The notes below the pieces were generated by a model. The model had not been told where the DNA came from, ran no database searches, and worked only from the letters and a program-made list of their open reading frames with translations. This document shows positions 8,477 through 17,052 of a stretch of 64,000 nucleotides of DNA, in pieces. Every line of letters begins with the position of its first letter. The stretch's first letter is position 1. A program made the translations under genes and the position numbers. Origin of the DNA: Prevotella sp. UBA2725 (lineage in GTDB: Bacteria; Bacteroidota; Bacteroidia; Bacteroidales; Bacteroidaceae); assembly GCA_002353825.1 (NCBI GenBank), contig DEKJ01000021.1, forward strand, positions 3,068 through 67,067. Direction: 5' to 3'.

Positions 8477-8599
8477 CTTTTATTCGTATTTTATTATTAT
8501 TGTTTTATCTTTGTTGTTTTGTCTGTATGAGACGCTCCAAACTCGTTCGCATTAAGGGCGAAACGCGCTGTCGCAAGGTACTTTTAACCCTTTCGGGCT

Positions 8600-8631
8600 G
8601 CAAAATTACGCATAAAATTCGAAATGACAAA
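8600..8631 (-). promoter_or_regulatory. Promoter of rpmH
   Basis: On the minus strand TTTG (8628-8631) precedes TAATTTTGC (8600-8608) by 19 bp. It diverges from the efp promoter about 60 bp away. Confidence 0.75.
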
Positions 8632-8671
8632 GAATTATGTGATTTTTCAGTGTTTTTTTCTGATTTCTTAG

Positions 8672-8680
8672 TAACTTTGC
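8672..8680 (+). promoter_or_regulatory. -7 element of the efp promoter
   Basis: TAACTTTGC lies about 40 bp before the efp start. No clear TTTG is present 19-21 bp upstream; only a T-rich run (8652-8659) occupies that place. Confidence 0.6.
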
Positions 8681-8720
8681 ACCCGCTTACAACGCATAAT
8701 AAACAGTAACTTACAATAAA

Positions 8721-9293
8721 ATGATTAATTCACAGGAAATCAAGAAGGGTACCTGCATCCGTATGGACGGCGGTATCTGGAAGTGCATTTGGTTTGAGCA
8801 TCGTAAACCCGGTAAGGGCAACACTGTTATGAACACCAAGCTGAAGAATGTAGCCGACGGCCGTGTGCTGGATCGTACATTCCAGGTAGGCTTCAAGCTC
8901 GACGACGTGCGCGTGGAGCATCGTCCTTATCAGTATCTCTATGAGGACAGCACGGGCTGCATCTTCATGAATCAGGAGACTTTCGAGCAGTTCCCTATCA
9001 ACCGTGACCTCATCACAGGCGGTGAGTTCATGAAGGAGGGTGACATCGTTGACGTTCAGATCTCTGCTGACGACGGCGCTATCCTCTCTGCTGAGATGCC
9101 TCCAAAGACTAACCTTGAGGTCACTCACTCTGAGCCGGGTGTGAAGGGCAATACTGCTACAAACGCTACAAAGCCCGCTACCCTGGAGACTGGTGCTGAG
9201 ATTCGCGTGCCCCTCTTCATCAACGAGGGCGACGTCATCACGGTCAACACCGAGGATGGCAGCTATGTAGGCCGCGTGACTGAGAAGAAGTAA
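8721..9293 (+). CDS. efp: Translation elongation factor P
   Basis: The protein has 190 residues with the KOW-like N-terminal domain, central OB domain and C-terminal OB domain (ending DVITVNTEDGSYVGRVTEKK). It frees ribosomes stalled at polyproline. The tip loop reads HRKPGKGN, so K32 takes the place of the lysine that many bacteria modify. No modification gene (epmA, epmB or a rhamnosyltransferase) is next to it. It is transcribed alone and ends at a strong hairpin (9317-9358). Confidence 0.97.
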   Translation: MINSQEIKKGTCIRMDGGIWKCIWFEHRKPGKGNTVMNTKLKNVADGRVLDRTFQVGFKLDDVRVEHRPYQYLYEDSTGCIFMNQETFEQFPINRDLITGGEFMKEGDIVDVQISADDGAILSAEMPPKTNLEVTHSEPGVKGNTATNATKPATLETGAEIRVPLFINEGDVITVNTEDGSYVGRVTEKK

Positions 9294-9316
9294 TTATCGC
9301 TACGCAGCATATTGAG

Positions 9317-9358
9317 ACCGTCCGCAGCCACAGATAAAATGTGATTGCGGGCGGTTTT
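9317..9358 (+). terminator. Terminator after efp
   Basis: The arms 9317-9332 and 9340-9355 (ACCGTCCGCAGCCACA with TGTGATTGCGGGCGGT) pair with two wobble pairs and one mismatch, and a TTTT run follows. Confidence 0.8.
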
Positions 9359-9381
9359 GTCTTTGTACAATCATCGCGTCG

Positions 9382-9486
9382 CATATGTGACGCGTTACCG
9401 CCCCATATGTGACGCGTTACCGCCCCATATGTGACGCGTTACTGACGCATATGTGACGCGTTACTGACGCATATGTGACGCGATGA
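9382..9486. repeat. Five-unit 22-bp tandem array (type C)
   Basis: CATATGTGACGCGTTAC starts at 9382, 9404, 9426 and 9448, with a partial fifth copy at 9470 (CATATGTGACGCG). The last 5 bp of each unit are CGCCC in the first two units and TGACG in units three and four. Each unit holds two 6-bp palindromes, CATATG and ACGCGT. The array occupies the place where the promoter of the following glycosyltransferase should be, and ends directly at an in-frame ATG (9483). Confidence 0.9.
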
Positions 9487-9506
9487 GAATAAACCTAAAA
9501 GACGGC

Positions 9507-10556
9507 ATGAAATACAGTATTATTGTTCCGGTTTTTAATCGTCCTGACGAGGTAGACGAACTCTTGGACAGTCTCACACGACAAAGCTTCAAGGATTTTG
9601 AAGTCATTATTGTGGAAGACGGGTCAGCAGTGCCTTGCAAAGAGGTGTGCGACAAATATGATGGCCGGTTGGCTATCCGTTATTTCATGAAGCCGAACAG
9701 CGGCCCCGGGCAGAGCCGTAACTACGGTGTGGAGCGTGCTACGGGCGACTATGTGCTTATCCTCGACTCCGATGTTGTCGTGCCTGAGGGTTATCTCCAG
9801 GCTGTGGATGATGAACTGAAGCGTGAGCCTTGTGAGGCTTTCGGAGGTCCGGATAGAGCTGCAGATACGTTCACACCGACGCAGAAAGCCATCTCTTACT
9901 CGATGACGAGCTTCTTTACAACGGGCGGCATCCGTGGCGGCAAGAAGAAACTCGATAAGTTCTATCCGCGTTCCTTCAACATGGGCGTGCGGCGCGATGT
10001 CTACAATAAGCTCGGTGGATTTTCGAAGATGCGTTTCGGTGAGGACATCGACTTTTCTATCCGTATCTTCAAGGCGGGTTGTCGCTGTCGTCTTTTCCCC
10101 GGTGCGTGGGTTTACCACAAGCGCCGTACCGACTTCCGCAAGTTCTGGAGACAAGTGTTCAACAGTGGCATCGCGCGCATCAATCTTTACAAGAAATACC
10201 CTGAGAGTTTGAAGCTCGTTCACCTCTTGCCGATGGTGTTCACGGTGGGAGTCTTCTTCCTGCTTGCTGTTTTCATTGCCGGTCCCATCTTGGGACATAC
10301 GGTGCTTCGTGACTATGATCCACCTTTCGGTGGAATGATCAGCCTGGCAGCCTTGATGCCTTTGTTTCTCTATTCGCTGCTCATCTTTATCGATTCCAGC
10401 ATTCAGAACCACAGTATGCACATCGGCTTGCTTTCTATCCGTGCTGCCTTCACCCAGCTCATGGGCTACGGCTGTGGATTCATCAAGGCCTGGTGGCAGC
10501 GGTGCGTGTTAGGTAAAGGCGAGTTTGAAGCTTACAAGAAGAACTTCTATAAATAG
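9507..10556 (+). CDS. Membrane-anchored family 2 glycosyltransferase
   Basis: The protein has 349 residues. MKYSIIVPVFNRPDEVDELL is the classical GT2 start; VIIVEDGS and LILDSDVVVPEGY supply the nucleotide-sugar and DxD-like metal sites, and RFGEDIDFSIRIFKAG the ED region with the likely base. Two or three hydrophobic segments follow (about 240-260 and 285-305), placing the enzyme on the inner membrane facing the cytoplasm. The acceptor is unknown; envelope polysaccharide or lipid-linked sugar is likely. An in-frame ATG at 9483 exists, but it is made by the repeat array, so 9507 is preferred. No standard promoter was recognised. Confidence 0.85.
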   Translation: MKYSIIVPVFNRPDEVDELLDSLTRQSFKDFEVIIVEDGSAVPCKEVCDKYDGRLAIRYFMKPNSGPGQSRNYGVERATGDYVLILDSDVVVPEGYLQAVDDELKREPCEAFGGPDRAADTFTPTQKAISYSMTSFFTTGGIRGGKKKLDKFYPRSFNMGVRRDVYNKLGGFSKMRFGEDIDFSIRIFKAGCRCRLFPGAWVYHKRRTDFRKFWRQVFNSGIARINLYKKYPESLKLVHLLPMVFTVGVFFLLAVFIAGPILGHTVLRDYDPPFGGMISLAALMPLFLYSLLIFIDSSIQNHSMHIGLLSIRAAFTQLMGYGCGFIKAWWQRCVLGKGEFEAYKKNFYK

Positions 10557-10560
10557 AATC

Positions 10561-10588
10561 AGGGCCACCTTCTGACAAAAGTGGCCCT
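10561..10588. terminator. Bidirectional terminator between convergent genes
   Basis: AGGGCCAC (10561-10568) pairs with GTGGCCCT (10581-10588), extended by further A-T pairs toward the loop. It separates the glycosyltransferase from the converging TonB-dependent barrel. Confidence 0.75.
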
Positions 10589-10608
10589 AATTCAACGACA
10601 AAGATGGA

Positions 10609-12774
10609 TTATCTTATACCACTGTCGTGGTCGGAATTCTCAATGATTCTATTTCCTGCATTGTATTTCCTTCCGTGGCTGAAGTTATAAGCGAAGGAGA
10701 AGAAGAGCATGTTACCGTTGTCCTTGATACGCGTGCTTGAGGTGCTGCGGTAATATCGGCTATTGGTCTCATTTGTGTAGTTATAGCCTTGTGCGTAGCC
10801 GAGGAGGAGGCAGCCCAATCCTACCTGAACATTCTTATGACGGTAAGTTATCTCTAAGTTGGAACCGTTCTCTCCACCAGTAATATCTTCGCCCCAAAGA
10901 GACTTGAAGGAGTTTCTAAACCAATAGGAGATATTCCATTTGCCCAACGTCAGGTCTCCGTAGAATTGGTATCCCCAGAAATCATAGTCGTGGGAATAAG
11001 TCAGTCCACGGCTTTTATCCTTTTCATAATTGCAACTGACCATCAGGTCGAGTACGTTCTTGATGGCGTGCCATGTCAGCGAAGTGTTCCATGTCCAATC
11101 CTCAAACTTCTTCTGGTTCTCGGGTTTCCAGATGTACAGATACGAGCCGTCGTCTTGCTTCTGTGGAAGGATACTCATCATGATAGGATCCGGCATGTGT
11201 TGGAAGCCTCCTTGAGAATAAAGACTGAACTTGGGTGTGTTCCATGTTACACGGATATCGTTGGAATAAATATTGTACGAAGTAAGTGCCGCATTGCCGT
11301 CGTACGCCTGTAATGTACTGCTCTGCTGCCTGACCTCACTTAGCCACGCCAGTGAAGGATTGTTGGTGCGTAGTCGCCCTGTATATCTGATGTTGACGTT
11401 CTTAAGCGGATTGGCAGAGAGCATGATTTGTGGTCGGAAGGTCCATTTGTGGAACCCATCGACTGATTGCTCAATAGAAACATAATTGGCTCCGACTCCC
11501 AACTGATAGTTGAATATTCCTGCTTGCCCTTGCAGTTGAGCAAAGCCATAGACATTATTCGTGTTGAGGATGGTATTTACATTGTTTGAGCCTGTATATT
11601 TGTTGTCTGTTCGGCTCACTGTATAGTTGAAACCGCTGGAGAAAGCAGCCAGCTTACTGAATGTCTTGGTGTAGATCGCTTCAGAGATGAGTGAGTATTT
11701 CTTTCCGTCTGTCTTGTAGCTGTAATCGTGCAAGGCCTTGCCTGCAATCGTCTTGTCGAGTGTCTCGTCAAAAAGATATTCGAGCTGGCGGTGGCTGTAG
11801 TTTGTTCCGATATAAGTACCGACCACGTCGACAGCCAGCGTCTGCTTATGTGGCAGGTTGACGGAATAGTAGAGGTCAAGTGATGGTGTGCGGTCATGGT
11901 TTGCGTTACGGTTGTATTGCAGCAGATCTGCCTTACCTGTCTCTTCTACGCGCATGATGCCACCGGAATAAGGCGCATTCATCCAACCAAAATCGAATCT
12001 TACATTCAGTACATACTGATCTGGAGAAGCAAGGTTATAACCTAGCTGTAGCGTGTGGGCATTGTAAGCCATGGTATTGTTAAAACCAAGGTAGTTGATG
12101 TTGCGTTCTATCCCGTTCGGCTGGAGATAGGTGGCATATTGATCCGTATGCTGCTTGTCGTAATCGCGGTAACTGAAATTGTAGGATAGGCTGAACTCTG
12201 ATTTCTTATGGTTGTATTTGAAATAAGCGTTTGAGTTGTTGAACCCCGTCGTGAAGGCTTGCGTAGTAGAAAGCCCACCTACATATCCGGCATACCGGCG
12301 CTTAACGATATAGTTGATGACAGCAGCAAGTCCATCCTCATTGTAACGCACGCCGGGGTTGTCGATGAACTCCACGCGTACCACTTCGTCGGGCTGCAAG
12401 GCAAGGATGTCTGATTGATTGGCCTTCACGTCGTTGATACGTATCTGCACGCTGCCTGCAGAGGAAGTGATAGCGTGCTGAACCTCATCAACGCTGATTG
12501 TGGGTATCATCAGCTTTTTCAACAGGTCATATCCGTTCGTTGAGTGCTTAACGATGGTCTGTGTGGGGAGAATTACTTGTCGGTCTACTTTCTGGATGAT
12601 GCGTGCACCCGATACCGTTACCTCCTTGAGATTGAACACGGTGTCAGTCTTAAGGGAGTCGGAGACAGCCTTTACGTCTTTGTGCGCTTTTTGTGCATAA
12701 GAGTAAGAAGAACATAATAAGAAAATTGCTGCCGAGGCACCTATTCGCATCAGATTATTGAAAGTATAATGCAT
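10609..12774 (-). CDS. TonB-dependent outer-membrane barrel protein
   Basis: The protein has 721 residues with a signal peptide (about 1-27, cleaved after YSYAQ). The plug-like region starts at TVFNLKEVTVSGARI, a TonB-box-type stretch, and includes VQIRINDVKANQ and VVRVEFIDNPGVRYNEDGLAAVINY, typical of the OMP_b-brl_3 group in Bacteroidetes. The rest is a large barrel. It lacks the N-terminal carboxypeptidase-like domain common in SusC proteins. The substrate is unknown. It follows hmuR on the same strand, but 110 bp lie between and it has its own -7 element. A link to iron or heme uptake is therefore only positional. An ATG at 12750 is an alternative start. Confidence 0.82.
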   Translation of the reverse strand: MHYTFNNLMRIGASAAIFLLCSSYSYAQKAHKDVKAVSDSLKTDTVFNLKEVTVSGARIIQKVDRQVILPTQTIVKHSTNGYDLLKKLMIPTISVDEVQHAITSSAGSVQIRINDVKANQSDILALQPDEVVRVEFIDNPGVRYNEDGLAAVINYIVKRRYAGYVGGLSTTQAFTTGFNNSNAYFKYNHKKSEFSLSYNFSYRDYDKQHTDQYATYLQPNGIERNINYLGFNNTMAYNAHTLQLGYNLASPDQYVLNVRFDFGWMNAPYSGGIMRVEETGKADLLQYNRNANHDRTPSLDLYYSVNLPHKQTLAVDVVGTYIGTNYSHRQLEYLFDETLDKTIAGKALHDYSYKTDGKKYSLISEAIYTKTFSKLAAFSSGFNYTVSRTDNKYTGSNNVNTILNTNNVYGFAQLQGQAGIFNYQLGVGANYVSIEQSVDGFHKWTFRPQIMLSANPLKNVNIRYTGRLRTNNPSLAWLSEVRQQSSTLQAYDGNAALTSYNIYSNDIRVTWNTPKFSLYSQGGFQHMPDPIMMSILPQKQDDGSYLYIWKPENQKKFEDWTWNTSLTWHAIKNVLDLMVSCNYEKDKSRGLTYSHDYDFWGYQFYGDLTLGKWNISYWFRNSFKSLWGEDITGGENGSNLEITYRHKNVQVGLGCLLLGYAQGYNYTNETNSRYYRSTSSTRIKDNGNMLFFSFAYNFSHGRKYNAGNRIIENSDHDSGIR

Positions 12775-12797
12775 GGGCTAATAATTACTATTCTGAT

Positions 12798-12806
12798 GCA
12801 AAGTTA
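12798..12806 (-). promoter_or_regulatory. -7 element of the TonB-dependent barrel gene
   Basis: TAACTTTGC on the minus strand, 24 bp before the start at 12774. No TTTG lies at the usual upstream spacing. Confidence 0.55.
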
Positions 12807-12884
12807 TAAAATAATGTCTAAATGTTGCTATGATATGTTGTTTTTTTGCAATTTGCCGAAATAATCTATAAAAACCTGTCAGTG

Positions 12885-14858
12885 TTATAGCTTATCGATG
12901 TCTATAGCGACACCTAGCATGACATTGATGCCATCGGTGAGCGGTGCGTTGAGATAATAATATTTCGGCTTGTAGTTGAAGAGATTGTCGAGCGTGACGT
13001 TGAGTTTTGCTGCCTTCCCGATACGGTTGCTGAGCAAGAGTTTCCAAAGAGTATAGGCGGGGTAGCTTACGGTGGCTGTGCCCTGCGAGATATCGTAATA
13101 GTTGACGTACTCCACGTTGTCTACACCCGATGCGAACTTTCCGTCGAGCGCAATGTTTACGCCATACCATTTATTGAACGTATGGTCCCAGTCGGCATGC
13201 ATGTTCAGTGCATGCTTTCGTGCGGGGATATACTCGTTGTTGGCTGTCTGTCCGTCTTTCTGATGAGGCAAGCGTTCATCGGTGTAAGCATAAGAGATGC
13301 TTGCCGTGAGGCCACAAGCCCAACGGCCCTTGGCAGAGGCTTCGAGACCGTTGATGCCATAGGTAGCGAGGTTGACGTAGGGCAGGGTGGGCGTCTTGTC
13401 TGTGGCATTGGCATAGTAAGGCACGCCTGGAGCAATCTTGTTTCTCACACTGTTGTGATAGCCATTGAGCAGAAACTCATAGTTGTGCCAGTGGTATTCG
13501 ACAGAGAGATTATAGTTGTTGCTGAACTCCGGCTTGAGGTTGGGGTTACCCGTGATGAGCCAGATGCCGGCAGCATCATAGTCATAGTATTTCTCCTTGA
13601 GCGAAGGCGCGCGGAAGCCCATGGCATAGCCGAAGCGCACGTTGAGGCCCTTGAGTGGTGTGTGGCGAATGCTGATCTTTGGCGTGAGGCGGCTCAATGA
13701 CGAGTTGTCGTGGAAATAGTCGTAGCGCAGGGCAGCAACGAGCTCCCAGATAGGACTCAGCTCACCATCGTATTGCACGAAAGCATCAGCCGACTGCTGG
13801 GTATAAGTTCCGTTGAGTCGGTTGTTCAGCAAATAATCGTGCAGATAATCGGCACCCATCGTAAGGATATTCCCTTTATTGAAATTGTGGTTGTAGAGCA
13901 GTCGGAAAGCATTCTGAACATCGGAGTAATAACGGATGTCGAGCTTCGAGATGCTCTGGAAGTTGGACTTGTCGTACTGATCAAAAGAATAGCTGCCGAT
14001 AACCTCATCGTCATCATTGATCTTCCACGATGCTTTCAGTCCGGCATTATAATCGCGGTACCGCTCCGGTGTGTCCTCTGAACGTTTTGTCTGGCGGTAG
14101 AAGTAGCCGGCGTTGCCACTGAGATGCAGGTTTGTGAAAGGATCGTAGGTAAGCTGTTCCTTGAAGTTGTAAGTCTCGCCGCCATAGATCGTCGAAATAA
14201 CGCTGGCTATGGGGTTGGCGGCGCTCTCTACATTATAGTTGTCTACATTCGTTCTGCTGAAGTCGAACATGCTGCTCCACTTCTTCCCGCCTTGTTGCCA
14301 GTCGAGCCCATAGCGCTGATTGTTGTGCTTGCCAAGGCGTCCATTGACGTTGAGTGCGAAAGGCTTCGTGCTTCGCTTCGTGATAATATTGATGACACCT
14401 CCTGCGGCATTGCTTCCATAGAGTGCGGAGACTGGACCTTTCACGATCTCAATGTGGTCGACATTACTGAGGACAAGTCGGTCGAAGTCGACATCGTCCA
14501 TATTCTCTCCCGCAAGCCGTTCGCCGTTGACGAGGATAAGCATGCTCTGTCCGCCAAAGCCCGAGAAGTTCATGTGGCGCTGTTGGTTCATTGAATAGGA
14601 GAACTCGACACCGGGGATTGACTGTTGCAGAATATCCTGCAGTGTGGTGGCATCGGCTTTTTCTATCTCAGCGTGACTGATGACGCGTGTCAGCACTGGT
14701 GTGTTGAGGAGCGTCTTCGGCGTACGGGTACCCGTGACGACGACCTGATTGAGGTCATCGGCAATGAGCAAAGAGTCTTTACTGGAACTGTGTGTCTTTT
14801 GTGCACAGAGGATGCAGGGCGTAAGAGATAGTATAGCGACGAGAGAAAATATCTTCAT
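12885..14858 (-). CDS. hmuR: TonB-dependent heme receptor, HmuR-like
   Basis: The protein has 657 residues: signal peptide (1-19, CILCAQ), TonB box region LNQVVVTGTRTPKTL near 37-51, plug domain with DILQQSIPGVEF, FSGFGGQSMLILVNGERL and IEIVKGPVSALYGSNAAGGVINI, then a 22-strand-type barrel ending at the stop. This is the BtuB/CirA/HmuR branch, for heme or other metal complexes. The heme call rests on the hmuY gene 18 bp upstream: HmuY lipoproteins pass heme to HmuR-type receptors. The promoter and a large inverted repeat lie in front of hmuY, so both genes share control, probably by iron or heme. Confidence 0.85.
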   Translation of the reverse strand: MKIFSLVAILSLTPCILCAQKTHSSSKDSLLIADDLNQVVVTGTRTPKTLLNTPVLTRVISHAEIEKADATTLQDILQQSIPGVEFSYSMNQQRHMNFSGFGGQSMLILVNGERLAGENMDDVDFDRLVLSNVDHIEIVKGPVSALYGSNAAGGVINIITKRSTKPFALNVNGRLGKHNNQRYGLDWQQGGKKWSSMFDFSRTNVDNYNVESAANPIASVISTIYGGETYNFKEQLTYDPFTNLHLSGNAGYFYRQTKRSEDTPERYRDYNAGLKASWKINDDDEVIGSYSFDQYDKSNFQSISKLDIRYYSDVQNAFRLLYNHNFNKGNILTMGADYLHDYLLNNRLNGTYTQQSADAFVQYDGELSPIWELVAALRYDYFHDNSSLSRLTPKISIRHTPLKGLNVRFGYAMGFRAPSLKEKYYDYDAAGIWLITGNPNLKPEFSNNYNLSVEYHWHNYEFLLNGYHNSVRNKIAPGVPYYANATDKTPTLPYVNLATYGINGLEASAKGRWACGLTASISYAYTDERLPHQKDGQTANNEYIPARKHALNMHADWDHTFNKWYGVNIALDGKFASGVDNVEYVNYYDISQGTATVSYPAYTLWKLLLSNRIGKAAKLNVTLDNLFNYKPKYYYLNAPLTDGINVMLGVAIDIDKL

Positions 14859-14876
14859 GATGAGCTTGCGTAATGA

Positions 14877-15683
14877 TTAATAGGGATACTTGTAGTTGAT
14901 AGTGAGGCAGCCTTTCGTACCATTGCTGCTCATATAGTTCTGCAGTTGCACGGCTGCATACTTACCGTTTTTCAGTCGGACGATGAAGACGTGATTATTC
15001 AGTGTAAACACAGGCGGGGGCGTCACCAACTCGACATCGATCCACGAAGACAACACCTTATTAATTTTGATGCCTTGGCAGCCCATATATTTGCTGAGTA
15101 CCTGATCCCAGTCTGCCCACACGACATTCTCTTGCCACTCATCGGGTGTAAACGTCAATCCGGAGAAGTCAGCTGAAGAGGCGGGAAGGTCATCCATACT
15201 TGTATAACTGGTCTCTAAGACAGAGCCGCCGTTGGTCCGTGCATTGACATAGTGAATGGCAATATCCCATTCTTTAGGCTCCGGCTGCGAAGCTGTAGGG
15301 ATAAAGGAACTGAATTTGTTGACTGATAATCCCTTGCCAAAGATGTCGTACCAATAAGTATAGATGCCTGTAGCGCATGTGTCGGGCTTGTTTGGACTTT
15401 TAATGGTGTCACCCGTAGCGGTCATGGGAACGGGATAGGGCGTGAAATGCGTCTGTGCGTATTGTAGTTTCGCTGCATCACCTTGCTGCCGCAGCATCTC
15501 AAGAGAGTCGAAGGATATATAATACCAGGCTGTCTTGCTTGATGCGTCAATATAAAGCTGGGAGTCTGAAGTCTGTGTGCTGCTGTCCGCCTCGTCATAG
15601 ACGGAAGAGAAAAGTCCTTCGCAGGATGCCATGAACATGAGAAGGCATGCGGGAAGTAAAAGCTTATATATGTTTCGCATCAT
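14877..15683 (-). CDS. hmuY: HmuY-family heme-binding lipoprotein
   Basis: The protein has 268 residues. A lipoprotein signal ends FMASC with Cys21 as the lipidated residue. The core motifs WYYISFDS, WDIAIHYVNARTNGG and the late KYAAVQLQNYMSS belong to the HmuY family (PF14064), a beta-rich fold that binds heme at the cell surface. It would take heme from host or environmental proteins and hand it to HmuR, encoded just downstream. Met2 (15680) is an equally possible start. The family call is strong; heme binding by this protein is inference, since heme-ligand residues vary within the family. Confidence 0.85.
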   Translation of the reverse strand: MMRNIYKLLLPACLLMFMASCEGLFSSVYDEADSSTQTSDSQLYIDASSKTAWYYISFDSLEMLRQQGDAAKLQYAQTHFTPYPVPMTATGDTIKSPNKPDTCATGIYTYWYDIFGKGLSVNKFSSFIPTASQPEPKEWDIAIHYVNARTNGGSVLETSYTSMDDLPASSADFSGLTFTPDEWQENVVWADWDQVLSKYMGCQGIKINKVLSSWIDVELVTPPPVFTLNNHVFIVRLKNGKYAAVQLQNYMSSNGTKGCLTINYKYPY

Positions 15684-15684
15684 A

Positions 15685-15727
15685 CAATAATATTTGTAAC
15701 TTGTTTTGCAAAGTTACAATAATATTG
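15685..15727 (-). promoter_or_regulatory. hmuY promoter inside an inverted repeat
   Basis: TAACTTTGC on the minus strand (15708-15716) is the -7 element. It is flanked by arms 15685-15700 and 15713-15727 (CAATAATATT-T-GTAAC / GTTACAATAATATTG), reverse complements with one extra base. The right arm overlaps the -7 box and the left covers the start of the mRNA, the layout of a repressor site. Confidence 0.65.
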
Positions 15728-15756
15728 TCGATTTTCCGATAAATTAGTCCTTTTCT

Positions 15757-15789
15757 TTTGTGAGGATGGAATATCTTTCGTAAATTTGC
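15757..15789 (+). promoter_or_regulatory. Promoter of the phosphodiesterase gene
   Basis: TTTG (15757-15760), 20 bp spacer, TAAATTTGC (15781-15789). The start point falls a few bases before the ATG at 15811. Confidence 0.75.
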
Positions 15790-15810
15790 CGGAAAGGAAT
15801 ATCATTTATT

Positions 15811-17010
15811 ATGTTCGCAAAAGCTACTGTTAGAAATATTGTTTTAGGCTTATGCCTCCTGTTCGCGTTGCCGACTTTGGCTCGCAAGACCACGATTCTT
15901 ATCTCGTGCGACGGGTTCCGTTGGGATTATCCGCAGTATTATGACACACCGTTCTTGGACCGCATGGCTGCGGAAGGTGTGAGTGGAGAACTCGTGCCGT
16001 CGTTTCCTTCGAAGACGTTCCCCAACCATTACACACTGGTGACAGGCCTTCGTCCGGAGCATCATGGCATCATCGCGAACAGTTTCATAGACCGTGCTAC
16101 GGGTGCGCGCTTCTCTTTAGGCGACCCTAAGACGAAGTTCGATGCCCGCTATTATCATGGCGAACCGCTCTGGCTCACGGCTCAACGTCAAGGTTTGAAG
16201 GCGGTCGTGTTCTATTGGCCGGGTTCCGATGTGGCTGTCAATGGCAAGTATCCTAACGTATGGCATAAATACAACGAGCAGCCACACATGACCTTCGCAC
16301 AGCGCGCCGACAGTGTTATGGCATACCTTACAAAGAAGAACGCTCCCGACCTCATACTGGCGTATTTTGAGGAGCCTGACGGAAGCGGTCACAGCTATGG
16401 ACCTCAGGCGAAGGAGACGCGCCATGCCGTAGAGTCGATGGATTCCCTTCTCAATTCGCTTTGGACGCGTATCGTGAAGGCAAAGAAAGCCGATGATGTC
16501 AACTTTGTTGTTGTATCCGATCACGGCATGACCTGGTTCACGCCTTCAAGAAATATCGATCCTAAGCTGTATCTCCACAAGGAGTGGTATACCGCGTTGG
16601 AGGGTAACCTCCCATGCAATATCTATGCTCCGGAGAAATGGCAACAGGACAGTATCATCAAGGCGCTCAGTAGTGTTCCTCACCTTCATGCCTGGCGCAA
16701 AGCCGACATCCCGCAGTATCTCCATTATCAGGCAGATGCCAATATCGGAGATGTGTTGGTGCTCCCCGACGAAGGTTACCTCTTCGATGGCGGAAAGACA
16801 CACAATGGTGGCGTGCACGGTTACGATCCGGGCTACAGCGACATGCATGCACTCTTCCGTGCCTGGGGACCCGACCTGAAGCATGTAGACCTCGGACAGT
16901 TCTCCAACACGGCTGTCTATCCTTTCGTCTGTCATCTGCTTGGCATACAGCCGGCGAAGAACGATGGAGAGAGCGATTATGAAAAAATAGAAGGCGCGGC
17001 GTTCAAGTAA
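15811..17010 (+). CDS. Ectonucleotide pyrophosphatase/phosphodiesterase
   Basis: The protein has 399 residues with a signal peptide (1-24, ending PTLA). It is a full alkaline-phosphatase-superfamily enzyme of PF01663. The two-zinc site is complete: D34 (SCDG), nucleophile T69 (SKTFPNHY), D190 and H194 (EPDGSGH), D237 and H238 (SDHGM) and H336 (GVHGYD). It should cleave nucleotide phosphodiester or pyrophosphate bonds in the periplasm, for nucleotide scavenging. The sequence does not tell which substrate is natural. It diverges from hmuY, and radC follows 42 bp downstream on the same strand. Confidence 0.9.
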   Translation: MFAKATVRNIVLGLCLLFALPTLARKTTILISCDGFRWDYPQYYDTPFLDRMAAEGVSGELVPSFPSKTFPNHYTLVTGLRPEHHGIIANSFIDRATGARFSLGDPKTKFDARYYHGEPLWLTAQRQGLKAVVFYWPGSDVAVNGKYPNVWHKYNEQPHMTFAQRADSVMAYLTKKNAPDLILAYFEEPDGSGHSYGPQAKETRHAVESMDSLLNSLWTRIVKAKKADDVNFVVVSDHGMTWFTPSRNIDPKLYLHKEWYTALEGNLPCNIYAPEKWQQDSIIKALSSVPHLHAWRKADIPQYLHYQADANIGDVLVLPDEGYLFDGGKTHNGGVHGYDPGYSDMHALFRAWGPDLKHVDLGQFSNTAVYPFVCHLLGIQPAKNDGESDYEKIEGAAFK

Positions 17011-17052
17011 GCGCCTTGCTTTCCAAACACAATATTCCTATACAATTAATCT

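Noticed and set aside
9382..9486. 22-bp units considered as a CRISPR array
   Set aside because: Units follow each other with no spacers, are shorter than known CRISPR repeats and no cas gene is near. The same applies to 20902-21099 and 36262-36486.
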